Source of the DNA: CAZHMN01 sp964533705
Lineage (GTDB): Bacteria; Electryoneota; B3-LCP
Direction of reading: 5' to 3'
Length of the DNA: 43,590 bases
NCBI GenBank assembly: GCA_964533705.1
Contig: CAZHMN010000017.1
Span: 1-43,590, forward strand
Below the pieces are notes generated by a model. That model was not told where the DNA came from. It made no database searches and saw only the letters and a program-made list of their open reading frames with translations. Both the position numbers and the translations under genes were made by a program. Position 1 is the stretch's first letter. Each line of letters opens with the position of its first letter. Below, in pieces: positions 7,263 to 15,447 of the stretch.

Positions 7263-9020
7263 CTAAACTTCGGTTACTGTGGAACGCAGGACTTCATGTA
7301 TGGTGGTGATTCCCTGCTCGATCTTCATGATACCCGCTTCCCGCAACGAAATCATCCCCTGTTTTAGGGCTTCTTCGCGGATATCTTCCTGATTATCGTT
7401 TTCGAAAACTCTGCGGCGTATGTTCTGGCGCATTTCCATCATTTCGAAGATGCCTATTCTGCCATAATAGCCGGTATTACGGCAGTGAACGCAACCTTTT
7501 CCCTTGTAGAATTTGATGGATCTACCGCGCTCATTGTTTAAATCCAAACGTTCCAGTTCCTCAGTGGTGGGTTCGTAAGGCGTTTTGCATTTCAGGCAGA
7601 TGCGTCGAACCAGACGTTGGGCCATGACCAAATTCAAACAGGAGCCCACCAGGAAAGGGGGGACGCCGATGTCAATAAGGCGGGTAATGGTCGAGGGGGC
7701 ATCGTTGGCGTGTAGCGTGGTGAAAACCAAGTGACCGGTCAGGGAGAATTTCACCGCGATATCGGCGGTCTCTTCGTCGCGAATCTCACCGATCAGCAAT
7801 TTGTCCGGGTCTTGACGGAGGATGTGACGTAAAGTAGTAGCGAACGTCAGGCCTATGCCCGGTTTCACCTGAACCTGATTGATGCCGTCCAGGTGGTATT
7901 CGACCGGGTCTTCCACCGTGGTTATGTTATCGTCGGGGCTTTTGATCTCCTTCAAGGCGGCGTAAAGGGTGGTTGACTTTCCTGACCCGGTGGGCCCGGA
8001 AATAATCAACATTCCGTAAGGTTGGACGATCCAGCGGCGGAAGATCTTCAGCATTTCCGGTTCGAAGCCGAGCGTCTCCAGCGTCATGGCGAAACCGGTT
8101 TTATCCAGCAGACGAAGCACGACTTTTTCGCCATTCACTGTGGGCAGAATGCTGACGCGGACGTCCACTTCTTTATTGGGCGCTTTAATGGTAAAGCGAC
8201 CATCCTGCGGCAGACGCTTTTCAGCGATATTCAGCCGGGATAAAATCTTGATGCGTGAAATAATACCGGGATGCGCGGATTTCGGCGGCGTCATCACTTC
8301 CTGAAGAACACCGTCAATGCGGTAGCGGACCGATACGTTCTCATCCTGCATCTCGATGTGGATATCGGTGGCACGCTCTTTTAAGGCTTCAGCCATCATC
8401 ATGTTGCAGAGCTTGACGATGGGGGCGTCGTCGATTCCGACTTCGGCTTTGGACATGTCCACCAGCCCCTCATCATCCTCGTCGGATTCGGCGAAGAATT
8501 GCAGGTCGCCGTAAACTTCGGATACCTCGTCGGATTTACGGATGCGGACATAAAGCTGTTCGATGGCAGCCATTATCCCGCTTTTGGTGGCCACGGCCGG
8601 TTGAATATCCCGTGCGGTCAATTTCTGAAGTGAATCTATGGCAACGATATCGTCGGGATCGGCCATGGCAACCTGCATCACTGATTCGTTGGCTGCCACT
8701 GCGATCAGAGCATTTTGTTTGGCAAATGGTTCGGGGATCAAGCCGACGACAGATTCCTGGGTTTCGAGCAGCTTTTCATTCGATATGAAGGATAAATCCA
8801 TCTGCTTTGCAAGAGCAAAAGCGATGTTTTCTTCGACCACAAATCCCAGATTAATGAGGACTTGACCTATTTTGCCCTTTTTCTCCCGCTGCTCGGACAG
8901 GCTCTTACGAAGTTGATCTTCGGTAATCAAGCCTTCGCGCAGGAGAATCTCACCAAGTTTTTTAAACTGCGGATTAAAGTCCTTTTCAGCGATCATCAGG
9001 TTCGGTTTTCCTCTAATCAT
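7263..9020 (-). CDS. pilB: Type IV pilus assembly ATPase PilB
   Basis: 585-residue hexameric ATPase that powers pilus extension in the cytoplasm. Residues ~15-160 form the N-terminal MshEN-type region (LGEILLREGLITEDQL, IGQVLINLGFV), a domain that binds c-di-GMP in some relatives; binding here is untested. The motor core has Walker A GPTGSGKST at 342-350, the Asp box near 355-375, Walker B DKLLIGEIRD around 406-415 and the His box FTTLHAND. Four cysteines (C475, C478, C510, C513) make the zinc knuckle typical of PilB/GspE. The ATG overlaps the stop codon of the SLBB gene (TAATG), so the two are translationally coupled; an ATG at codon 9 is an alternative start. Confidence 0.95.
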   Translation of the reverse strand: MIRGKPNLMIAEKDFNPQFKKLGEILLREGLITEDQLRKSLSEQREKKGKIGQVLINLGFVVEENIAFALAKQMDLSFISNEKLLETQESVVGLIPEPFAKQNALIAVAANESVMQVAMADPDDIVAIDSLQKLTARDIQPAVATKSGIMAAIEQLYVRIRKSDEVSEVYGDLQFFAESDEDDEGLVDMSKAEVGIDDAPIVKLCNMMMAEALKERATDIHIEMQDENVSVRYRIDGVLQEVMTPPKSAHPGIISRIKILSRLNIAEKRLPQDGRFTIKAPNKEVDVRVSILPTVNGEKVVLRLLDKTGFAMTLETLGFEPEMLKIFRRWIVQPYGMLIISGPTGSGKSTTLYAALKEIKSPDDNITTVEDPVEYHLDGINQVQVKPGIGLTFATTLRHILRQDPDKLLIGEIRDEETADIAVKFSLTGHLVFTTLHANDAPSTITRLIDIGVPPFLVGSCLNLVMAQRLVRRICLKCKTPYEPTTEELERLDLNNERGRSIKFYKGKGCVHCRNTGYYGRIGIFEMMEMRQNIRRRVFENDNQEDIREEALKQGMISLREAGIMKIEQGITTIHEVLRSTVTEV

Positions 9021-10813
9021 TATTTCGAAGCAGCGTTGATAACAATATAAAGAGTGGCGAGCTGCGTGACCACGAGCAAACCGTCAGTAAAGATTTTCCA
9101 ATAATCCACTTCGGGTTTTTCAGGGATGAAGATGGTATCGCCGGCTTCGATAATCGTTTTCGTGGGTTTTACCCATTTGCCCGTTATGCCCTTAATAACC
9201 CTTGCTTTGCCGGTGCGCGCGTTCCAGGCGTATCCTCCCGCTCTCTCAATGTAGTATTTATAATCTTTCCCTTCTTCAAAATCCTGTATACCGGGCTTAT
9301 TAACCTGTCCGATAACTCGAATGCTTTTGGTGATAGGAGGAACTTCGATCAAATCGCCGTCGCGAAGCTGAACATTCTGGGTGGAATCACCGCGCAGGAA
9401 AAGCGCTTCAAAATCAACGGAAATCTGGCCCTCTATTTCGCGAGTTTTAGTCCGGTAGTAATCGTATTCTAATTCCCTCATATCTGCCACGGAGGTTTTG
9501 CGGAGGCGTTCATATTCAGGATCGAGCAATTCCTTTCCGAGGCGGCGGGTAATGGTCGCCTCCTTGAGGCTGGCCCAGGGAGTAAACCCGCCAGCCCGCT
9601 GGATAATCTCCTGGACTGTAGAGCCCATCTTACCCACTGGGTAGAAACCCGGCTCCATGACTTCACCCCGGACTTCCACCTGATATCGGGTATGGTAATC
9701 CTGCTTGCTTCTGACGAAAACACGATCATCCGGGCAGAGGGGCGTTTCCAGGGCATTCTCATCATTTAAGTTTACTATAAATGTGAAATACTCATCTTTC
9801 TCGCCGGCAAATCGGGTGATTTGGACGGAATCGCGTATGGCATCCGGGGTTAGGTCACCGGCCAGGAGCAAAGCCCGTCCCAGATTATCGCCCTCCCGGT
9901 ATTCCATAACTCCTTCATAGTTGACTGCACCATAGACCCCGATAACGCCCTTATTTGTATCCAACGGGGGAATGAGCAGAAAATCTCCGTCCTCAAGGTA
10001 GGGATTCCCCTCGGGCAGACCGGCTCGCAGGAAGAGCAACATATCAACGATATCAATGGAACCATCGCGGTGAATAAGCTTGAGATTACGCGCGGAATAT
10101 TTGGGAAGTTCCGGTGTTAGAGTTTTTTCTTCCTCTCTCTTCTCCTCCTCTTCTTTCTCTTCCTCTTCAGGACTGAGGGGATTATAGAAACCGCCAGCTC
10201 GAGAAATCAGGGTTACGGCTCGATCTGTGGCCGTCAAATTATAGGTTCCGGGCGCCCAAACCATACCACCGACAGATGCTTTGAAATTGCGCAGTTGAAC
10301 CAGAGAAAGCTCGATTTCGTTGGTACGGTATCGGTCTTTCGCGGAATTCAGAACTTCTTCTCGAACATCGCTATAGTACCTCCCGCCGGCGTTGAATATC
10401 CCCAGGGTTCTTAGGCGGAGCACGCCGTCGGCACCCACGCGGGCCAGAATTTGATCTTCTACTTCTCCCATAATATATACCGCCAAAAGATCACCAGGCC
10501 CCAGTTTGTAGGTGGCAGGATCAATGGTACCTTCCAACGGTTGTCCTTCGATGGGCAGCTCTTCCCGCAGCAACGGGTGAAGCGGACCCTCGAGCGGTTG
10601 GGTTCCGATTTCTGGAGTTGATTCCAGAGGGCGGTATTCTTCCTCACCGGTCTCTTCCTGGGCGAAAGCCGGCGCACCCAGCGAGACTTCAAATCGGATA
10701 ATGCCTTCGTTTCGATCCGTTGAGATCGTCGAGCAGATCTGCAAACAGAACAGGGTGATCCATAACAGATACCCTGTCCGAGGGAGTCTCCTAAACCTTT
10801 TCGCTACCTTCAT
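9020..10813 (-). CDS. Wza/SLBB-domain polysaccharide-export-like protein embedded in pilus operon
   Basis: 597 residues. An N-terminal hydrophobic segment (~14-30) and APAFAQE near 47-53 suggest export to the periplasm. Residues ~102-185 are a polysaccharide export (Wza-type) domain with the hallmark YKLGPGDLLAVYI. Three to four SLBB repeats follow, near 180-265, 290-345, 378-430 and 505-560; each has a G.V..PG.....G.t......AGGf pattern. A Glu/Lys-rich tract interrupts the first at ~215-230. A hydrophobic helix ends the protein at ~575-595. No lipobox cysteine is obvious. Wza relatives form outer-membrane export channels for polysaccharide, but here the gene sits between the secretin and pilB and is fused translationally to pilB by a TAATG overlap. 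A periplasmic collar or a link between pilus and exopolysaccharide is inferred. Confidence 0.85.
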   Translation of the reverse strand: MKVAKRFRRLPRTGYLLWITLFCLQICSTISTDRNEGIIRFEVSLGAPAFAQEETGEEEYRPLESTPEIGTQPLEGPLHPLLREELPIEGQPLEGTIDPATYKLGPGDLLAVYIMGEVEDQILARVGADGVLRLRTLGIFNAGGRYYSDVREEVLNSAKDRYRTNEIELSLVQLRNFKASVGGMVWAPGTYNLTATDRAVTLISRAGGFYNPLSPEEEEKEEEEKREEEKTLTPELPKYSARNLKLIHRDGSIDIVDMLLFLRAGLPEGNPYLEDGDFLLIPPLDTNKGVIGVYGAVNYEGVMEYREGDNLGRALLLAGDLTPDAIRDSVQITRFAGEKDEYFTFIVNLNDENALETPLCPDDRVFVRSKQDYHTRYQVEVRGEVMEPGFYPVGKMGSTVQEIIQRAGGFTPWASLKEATITRRLGKELLDPEYERLRKTSVADMRELEYDYYRTKTREIEGQISVDFEALFLRGDSTQNVQLRDGDLIEVPPITKSIRVIGQVNKPGIQDFEEGKDYKYYIERAGGYAWNARTGKARVIKGITGKWVKPTKTIIEAGDTIFIPEKPEVDYWKIFTDGLLVVTQLATLYIVINAASK

Positions 10814-10881
10814 AAAACGTGCAGCAATTCTCCGAAAATATGATCCCTGAAGATGGGTTTCAGTTATTCGGCATCAAGGAT

Positions 10882-12327
10882 TTATTGATCCGTTTTATCT
10901 TCATCTTCGACAAAGACCAGTCTGGGGGGCGTTCTTTCAGAATCGTTCCCAGTCGGCAAGGCGGCTGAGATATATTTATCCTGGGTTGCTTTCAGGATCT
11001 CAGGCATTTCCAAGCCGGGTTCATCCGCGGACAGCATTCTCGGTGTAATCTGGATGATCAGGTCAGTTTTCTTAATGTTTTCGCTTTTATGGCGGAATAG
11101 ACCTCCGATGAAAGGAATATCGCCCAGGAAAGGAAATTTATGCTGGGTAATCTTTGAATTCACTCCGAGCAGACCCGCAATGATGATGGACTGGCCATCT
11201 TTTACGCGGACAGTGGTGGTTGAGGTTCGCCTGGTTATCCAGGGTAGGTTCGTGGTCGTTCCCACCACCTGGAAGACATTGCTGACTTCCGGGGTGATTT
11301 CGGTGGTAATGTAACCATCCGAATTCACAGTCGGTTTGATCTCCAGTTTGACGCCCACTTCTTCTCTGATGACCTGAACCTGGCCTCCGACACCACCGGC
11401 CGATAGGATGTAAGGGATCACATCGACGACTTTCAGTAACGCGGAGCGATTGTTCATGGTGGCGATTTTGGAATTCGCCAGGACTTCGGCGCGGTTGTTT
11501 TTCATCAGCCAATCGAGGGTGACCTGGAACACGGTGGGTTGACGGGCGAAATAACCCGCATCGATAAAGCCGTCCACCGGATAGAAATTTAATTCATCGG
11601 GCAAATCCAGGTAACGGGTTCCTTCAGGAACATCAATGGGAACACCTGCATCGGTAAATTTATCCGGGCCCATTTCAACGACTAGAGTGTTCAATTCGGA
11701 GAGCTTGGCCCAGTCAATGCCCAATTCCTCTTCGTCTTCGACGGCAACTTCGATCAGTTGGGCTTCGAGCATGATTTGCAGGGCGGGTTTGTCCACCGCT
11801 TCGACGACATTCTGGATTTCGGCGATTACTTTGGGGCTGGTGATAACCAGCAGTTTATTCCCCGTATCGTCAACCTGAATTGAGGCGTTAAAATCCTGCA
11901 ACAGCTCTTTGACTTCTGATGCCAGAGCATACTGGAGCTCAACTACGTAGGAGGAGAGACCGACTTCTTCCCTGAGTTTTTTGGCATCGGCCACCAAAAA
12001 GGAGTTCCCGATCACTTCATAGGAAAGCCCGGCGGCGCGCACGACCAGGTTCATAGCCTGTTCGATGGGGGTATTTTTCAGGTGAACGGATACTCGCTCC
12101 TCTTTATTGACCCCGGGCCCAGTTACGATGTTGTACCCGCTTTCATCGGCCAAGATCGCCAGTATCGAAGGAAGGAAAGCGTCTTCAGCGTCAATGGTCA
12201 CGAGTTTTTGCAGCCCGGGACCCGGCGCTGCGGCTCCGGTTGGACTTATCGGTCCTGTATCCTGAGCGAAAGCCATGGATAAACAGGCGCAAAGGCTAAC
12301 TACAAAGATTGCCGTCATTCGGTGCAT
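10882..12327 (-). CDS. pilQ: Type IV pilus secretin PilQ (short form)
   Basis: 481-residue outer-membrane secretin through which the pilus exits. A signal peptide ends near residue 21 (SMAFAQD). Residues ~40-108 form an STN/N0 domain (VSVHLKNTPIEQAMNLVVRA), followed by an N1-type domain to ~180 (VVELQYALASEVKELL, LLVITSPKVI). The secretin core runs ~190-450, with EVLANSKIATMNNR, TRRTSTTTVRVKDGQS, IIIAGLL and the hallmark FPFLGDIPFIGGLFRHK. It lacks the N-terminal AMIN repeats of proteobacterial PilQ, hence the short length. GGGAGA precedes the ATG at good distance. The neighbouring order M-N-O-P-Q is the standard alignment complex. Confidence 0.93.
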   Translation of the reverse strand: MHRMTAIFVVSLCACLSMAFAQDTGPISPTGAAAPGPGLQKLVTIDAEDAFLPSILAILADESGYNIVTGPGVNKEERVSVHLKNTPIEQAMNLVVRAAGLSYEVIGNSFLVADAKKLREEVGLSSYVVELQYALASEVKELLQDFNASIQVDDTGNKLLVITSPKVIAEIQNVVEAVDKPALQIMLEAQLIEVAVEDEEELGIDWAKLSELNTLVVEMGPDKFTDAGVPIDVPEGTRYLDLPDELNFYPVDGFIDAGYFARQPTVFQVTLDWLMKNNRAEVLANSKIATMNNRSALLKVVDVIPYILSAGGVGGQVQVIREEVGVKLEIKPTVNSDGYITTEITPEVSNVFQVVGTTTNLPWITRRTSTTTVRVKDGQSIIIAGLLGVNSKITQHKFPFLGDIPFIGGLFRHKSENIKKTDLIIQITPRMLSADEPGLEMPEILKATQDKYISAALPTGNDSERTPPRLVFVEDEDKTDQ

Positions 12328-12400
12328 GAGTTTCTCCCAAAATTTATATCACTCCGACCGGTTCGGAGTGGGAGTAGATACTTTTTGTATAAGCAACAGG

Positions 12401-12985
12401 TCAATAATTACCGTTGGCAGGCGATTCTTCAACGGCAGTAAGTTTTATAGTACCGTCCTGCAAATTACGCTCGCGCTCCAGGGTTTCCGGGGCTTTTTCG
12501 GTTCTTAATTCGATCGTTTCCCCAGCTCCACGCAAAATCGCTCGACCGGACTCGATCTCGACGACTCGATAACCGTTTATTTCATCCCCAACGCGCATGA
12601 CTCTAGAACGACCTTGAAATTTTATGATGGCGGCATTTTCTACGCCGACCACAGTACAGGACAGACGCATTTTATTCATGGACTCCAGCGATTCGGTGAA
12701 TCCCAACTGTGCCAGGAAGCCCCGGGACTGAATCACCTGGGAAAGTTCCAGGGGGTCATGGCTGACTTCGAAGGAATAGGTCATGCGATCGCGCAGATCC
12801 GATTCCAACTGTTCGACCGTTTCACGGAGCTGGGGATCTTCGGAACCCAGGACTTCATGGAGCATCTCTTCCTGGTACTCCCGAACTTGACGCCCCATTC
12901 TGTAAGCGTTATATCCCATATACCCTGCGATGATAATGAGCAGGATAATCAGGACATTCCACAATAATCTTTCCCGTTCTCTCAT
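12401..12985 (-). CDS. pilP: PilP/GspC-like inner-membrane alignment protein
   Basis: 194 residues with one N-terminal membrane helix (~9-27), a coiled-coil-like stretch (~33-70) and a periplasmic C-terminal domain. The segment VVGVENAAIIKFQGRS...MRVGDEINGYRV...AILRGAGETIEL (~112-165) has the small beta-domain pattern of PilP/GspC homology regions that bind the secretin. It is not a lipoprotein, unlike classical PilP, and is closer to GspC in layout. Position between pilO and pilQ supports the role. GGAG lies 6 nt before the ATG. The assignment rests mainly on context and domain pattern. Confidence 0.7.
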   Translation of the reverse strand: MRERERLLWNVLIILLIIIAGYMGYNAYRMGRQVREYQEEMLHEVLGSEDPQLRETVEQLESDLRDRMTYSFEVSHDPLELSQVIQSRGFLAQLGFTESLESMNKMRLSCTVVGVENAAIIKFQGRSRVMRVGDEINGYRVVEIESGRAILRGAGETIELRTEKAPETLERERNLQDGTIKLTAVEESPANGNY

Positions 12986-12999
12986 TTATACTCCAGGGC

Positions 13000-13554
13000 T
13001 TACTGCCGCTTAATCAAGGTCAAGGTAGAAATTTCCATTTCAATTACGTGGTCATCCGGATCACGGAACTGTTTTCTGGTCTGTGACTTTCTTAGGCCGT
13101 TATCTACGAGGAAGGATTCGACTGTGATCAACCTCTCAGATTTCTCCAAGAGGGTTATCAGGCGACCGAACTCTTCATAGTTACACTCAATCGTCATAGC
13201 ATAGGGCGTCTTGATATGATCAACCAGCGTTCGCCGGCGCTTGGGTTCCATTGTGACCAGTGTAATATCCAGATCATCCAGGATCTGGGTCACGTAGTCC
13301 AGGAAAGGCATGGAAGCATCTTCAGCGAGTGAATCCTGGGCGGACAGGGCCAGATTGCGTTCGATCAGCATGGACACGAGATCCATTTCCTGCGCCAGGA
13401 TCTCCGCTGAGATCAACTTTTCGTTCTTGCCTTTGATTTCCCTGTCCAGGCCGGCGATTCGATCGGGGATATCGGGGTAGACCAGATTGTAATAACCCCA
13501 AAAACCACCGCCGAATACGAGCGCTATCAGTGCCAAGATCAATATTTTTTTCAT
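13000..13554 (-). CDS. pilO: PilO-like pilus alignment protein
   Basis: 184 residues: a membrane helix at ~4-25, a helical region (~33-75) and a C-terminal ferredoxin-like domain (~88-182), with DDLDITLVTMEPKR and NYEEFGRLITLLEKSERLI. In PilO proteins this domain pairs with PilN to couple the cytoplasmic PilM ring to the secretin. GAGG precedes the ATG. It lies 46 bases after pilN and 14 before the pilP-like gene. Sequence conservation is weak, as usual for PilO, so neighbours carry much of the call. Confidence 0.8.
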   Translation of the reverse strand: MKKILILALIALVFGGGFWGYYNLVYPDIPDRIAGLDREIKGKNEKLISAEILAQEMDLVSMLIERNLALSAQDSLAEDASMPFLDYVTQILDDLDITLVTMEPKRRRTLVDHIKTPYAMTIECNYEEFGRLITLLEKSERLITVESFLVDNGLRKSQTRKQFRDPDDHVIEMEISTLTLIKRQ

Positions 13555-13600
13555 TCACGCCTCGTCGGGTATTAATCCGTTCCCAAAAGGAAAGAGTTTC

Positions 13601-14215
13601 TTAGCTCGTACGACTTCGACTACTGCGCGATCGGGCGCGCGGCTTGCTTTTTTCGATCGAGCACGTAATCGTTATTGAGAGGATCTCCTGATCCTCGATT
13701 CTGACGCGATGCGACTCACTAAAGCGGATATTGGTAAACTCACGGTAGAAGAAAGGAGTGGATTTCAGCATGTCCATGAATTCAGCCACCTTGTCGAACT
13801 CTCTTTCATCCGCCATTATTTTACTGATCGCCTTGATGCGCAACTGGCGATTATTGAACTCGAGCAAAGTAAGGGCAACATCCTCGGGAAGGATATCGGC
13901 GAGCACTTTTAGTTTTGTGGCCCAGAGAAAACGCTCTTTTTCCATGCGCGCCAGAGTCAGAACGTCGCTCTTGGAGATATTCTTGCCGGTTCTCTGGAGC
14001 TCCTCGAGGCGTCTTTCGATTTCCGTGATCTGCCTCTTTTTTGCGTCGACAATATCACCCAGAGCCTGGTGATTGCGCAGCGTGTAGAGTGATAGGGTGG
14101 AGAAGATGATCACGAAAACGACGATGGTGATGAGTTCCCGCCTTTTCCTCCAGCGGGCTTCTCGCTCGGCGAGTCCTTCGGACTTATTCAGATTGATGCT
14201 GAAAAGCTTAACCAT
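13601..14215 (-). CDS. pilN: PilN-like pilus alignment protein
   Basis: About 204 residues. The short cytoplasmic N-terminus MVKLFSINLNKSEG corresponds to the conserved PilN segment that docks onto PilM (INLLP-type motif). A membrane helix follows at ~30-47, then a coiled coil (~55-85) and a periplasmic ferredoxin-like domain (~95-185). A basic, serine-rich tail (KPRARSRSSRSR) ends the protein, which is unusual. The chosen ATG at 14215 has GGAG 8 nt upstream; a GTG at 14224, overlapping the pilM stop as GTGA, is the alternative. Either way it is coupled to pilM. Confidence 0.85.
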   Translation of the reverse strand: MVKLFSINLNKSEGLAEREARWRKRRELITIVVFVIIFSTLSLYTLRNHQALGDIVDAKKRQITEIERRLEELQRTGKNISKSDVLTLARMEKERFLWATKLKVLADILPEDVALTLLEFNNRQLRIKAISKIMADEREFDKVAEFMDMLKSTPFFYREFTNIRFSESHRVRIEDQEILSITITCSIEKSKPRARSRSSRSRTS

Positions 14216-14220
14216 ATCGT

Positions 14221-15285
14221 TCACTCCGCTCGAAGAGCCAACCCGACAGCCACGGCTAATTGTGCTCCTTCTGCAATTTTTCTTCCACTGGTATCCAGTG
14301 CGTCGCAGGGATTATATATGGAGACGGGCAGGTTAAATTTCTTTTCCAGGTACTCAGTCAAGCCCGGCAGCGCAGCCGATCCGCCGGTCACCAGAATATT
14401 ATTGAAGTAGGATTGTCCGGATTCCTTAACGTAATATCTCAGCGAACGGTTGATTTCATCTCCGAGGCGATCCAAAGCGCCTTTTTCCGCCAGTTGGAGC
14501 GCATCCTGTTCAACTGCACGTGCGATGGGAAGATCCGGGTTCATTCCCTGGGCGGCCTTGACTTTCTCCGCTTCGTCGTAGCTGAGGTCGTATTTTTTCA
14601 TCAATTCCTGGGTAAACACATATCCGGCGATAGGGATATCGCGGGTAAAGAAGAAGCTCTTTCTGCCCAGAACGGAGAGAATGGTCTTGCGACAGCCTAC
14701 GTCCAGACTGATCGTTACGCCCTCGTCAGGGAGATCATTTTGGGAGACGTAGGAGTTGAGGATGGCCATCTGATCAATGTCAACGATGCCGGGTTTCAGC
14801 TCGATGTCCCGGAGCATTTCCAGATGATTTTGGAAATGTTTTCGAGTGGCGGCGACCAGAAGAACCCGCACCTTTTCCGCCTCATGGATGTCATCACCCA
14901 GTATCTGGTAGTCCACGATGGTTTCGCTGCCGTCTAAGGGGAGGTGCTTTCGAGCTTCCAGGAGGAGGGATGAGTCCATCTCTTCGTCGGTCATCTGCAA
15001 GGATTTGATCTCCTTGGCTGCCACCGCCTGTCCGCCAATGGATGAGGCCAGATGTTTCACCTTGCGAGGTGTCTGCCCCAGCTCTGCAAAGGCATTCATT
15101 AAGCGGGGGACGACGACTGATCTTTTGGGGCCTTCGGGATCGTAGATTTCACCCTCACCGTAGATGGGGGTAATGTTGAATTTTCCCAGCCGGAAGTTGG
15201 ACCCCACTTTGTCGAGCACGACAGTTTTAATACTGTGGGTGCCGATATCGAGGCCTACATGCTGCTGGCTGCCGATTTTAATCAT
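14221..15285 (-). CDS. pilM: Type IV pilus assembly protein PilM
   Basis: 354-residue actin-like (FtsA fold) cytoplasmic protein that binds the PilN N-terminus and links the motor to the alignment complex. The nucleotide-binding signatures are visible: phosphate-1 HVGLDIGTHSIKTVVL at ~8-22, phosphate-2 VTISLDVGCRKTILSV at ~188-203 and the adenosine motif ILVTGGSAALPGL at ~296-308. Its length is typical. It is the first of the M-N-O-P-Q block and is separated from the minor-pilin gene upstream by 162 bases with no clear terminator. Confidence 0.93.
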   Translation of the reverse strand: MIKIGSQQHVGLDIGTHSIKTVVLDKVGSNFRLGKFNITPIYGEGEIYDPEGPKRSVVVPRLMNAFAELGQTPRKVKHLASSIGGQAVAAKEIKSLQMTDEEMDSSLLLEARKHLPLDGSETIVDYQILGDDIHEAEKVRVLLVAATRKHFQNHLEMLRDIELKPGIVDIDQMAILNSYVSQNDLPDEGVTISLDVGCRKTILSVLGRKSFFFTRDIPIAGYVFTQELMKKYDLSYDEAEKVKAAQGMNPDLPIARAVEQDALQLAEKGALDRLGDEINRSLRYYVKESGQSYFNNILVTGGSAALPGLTEYLEKKFNLPVSIYNPCDALDTSGRKIAEGAQLAVAVGLALRAE

Positions 15286-15447
15286 ATCTCTCGGCCGAAT
15301 GGTTATGAGTTAAAGCCCAGGAACAGGGAGATCGTGTAAAGGACCTTCACCCCCCGGGCTGCTGATGTATTTTGCTGATAAGAGTATGAATCTGGCTCAG
15401 TGATAAACCTATACCAAAGCTATAGAACGCGAGGGAAACTCCGGTAA

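Noticed and set aside
5993..9020. pilB and pilC as type II secretion gspE and gspF
   Set aside because: PilT, PilM, PilN and PilO are all present in the same run, and no GspL, GspM or GspK is seen.
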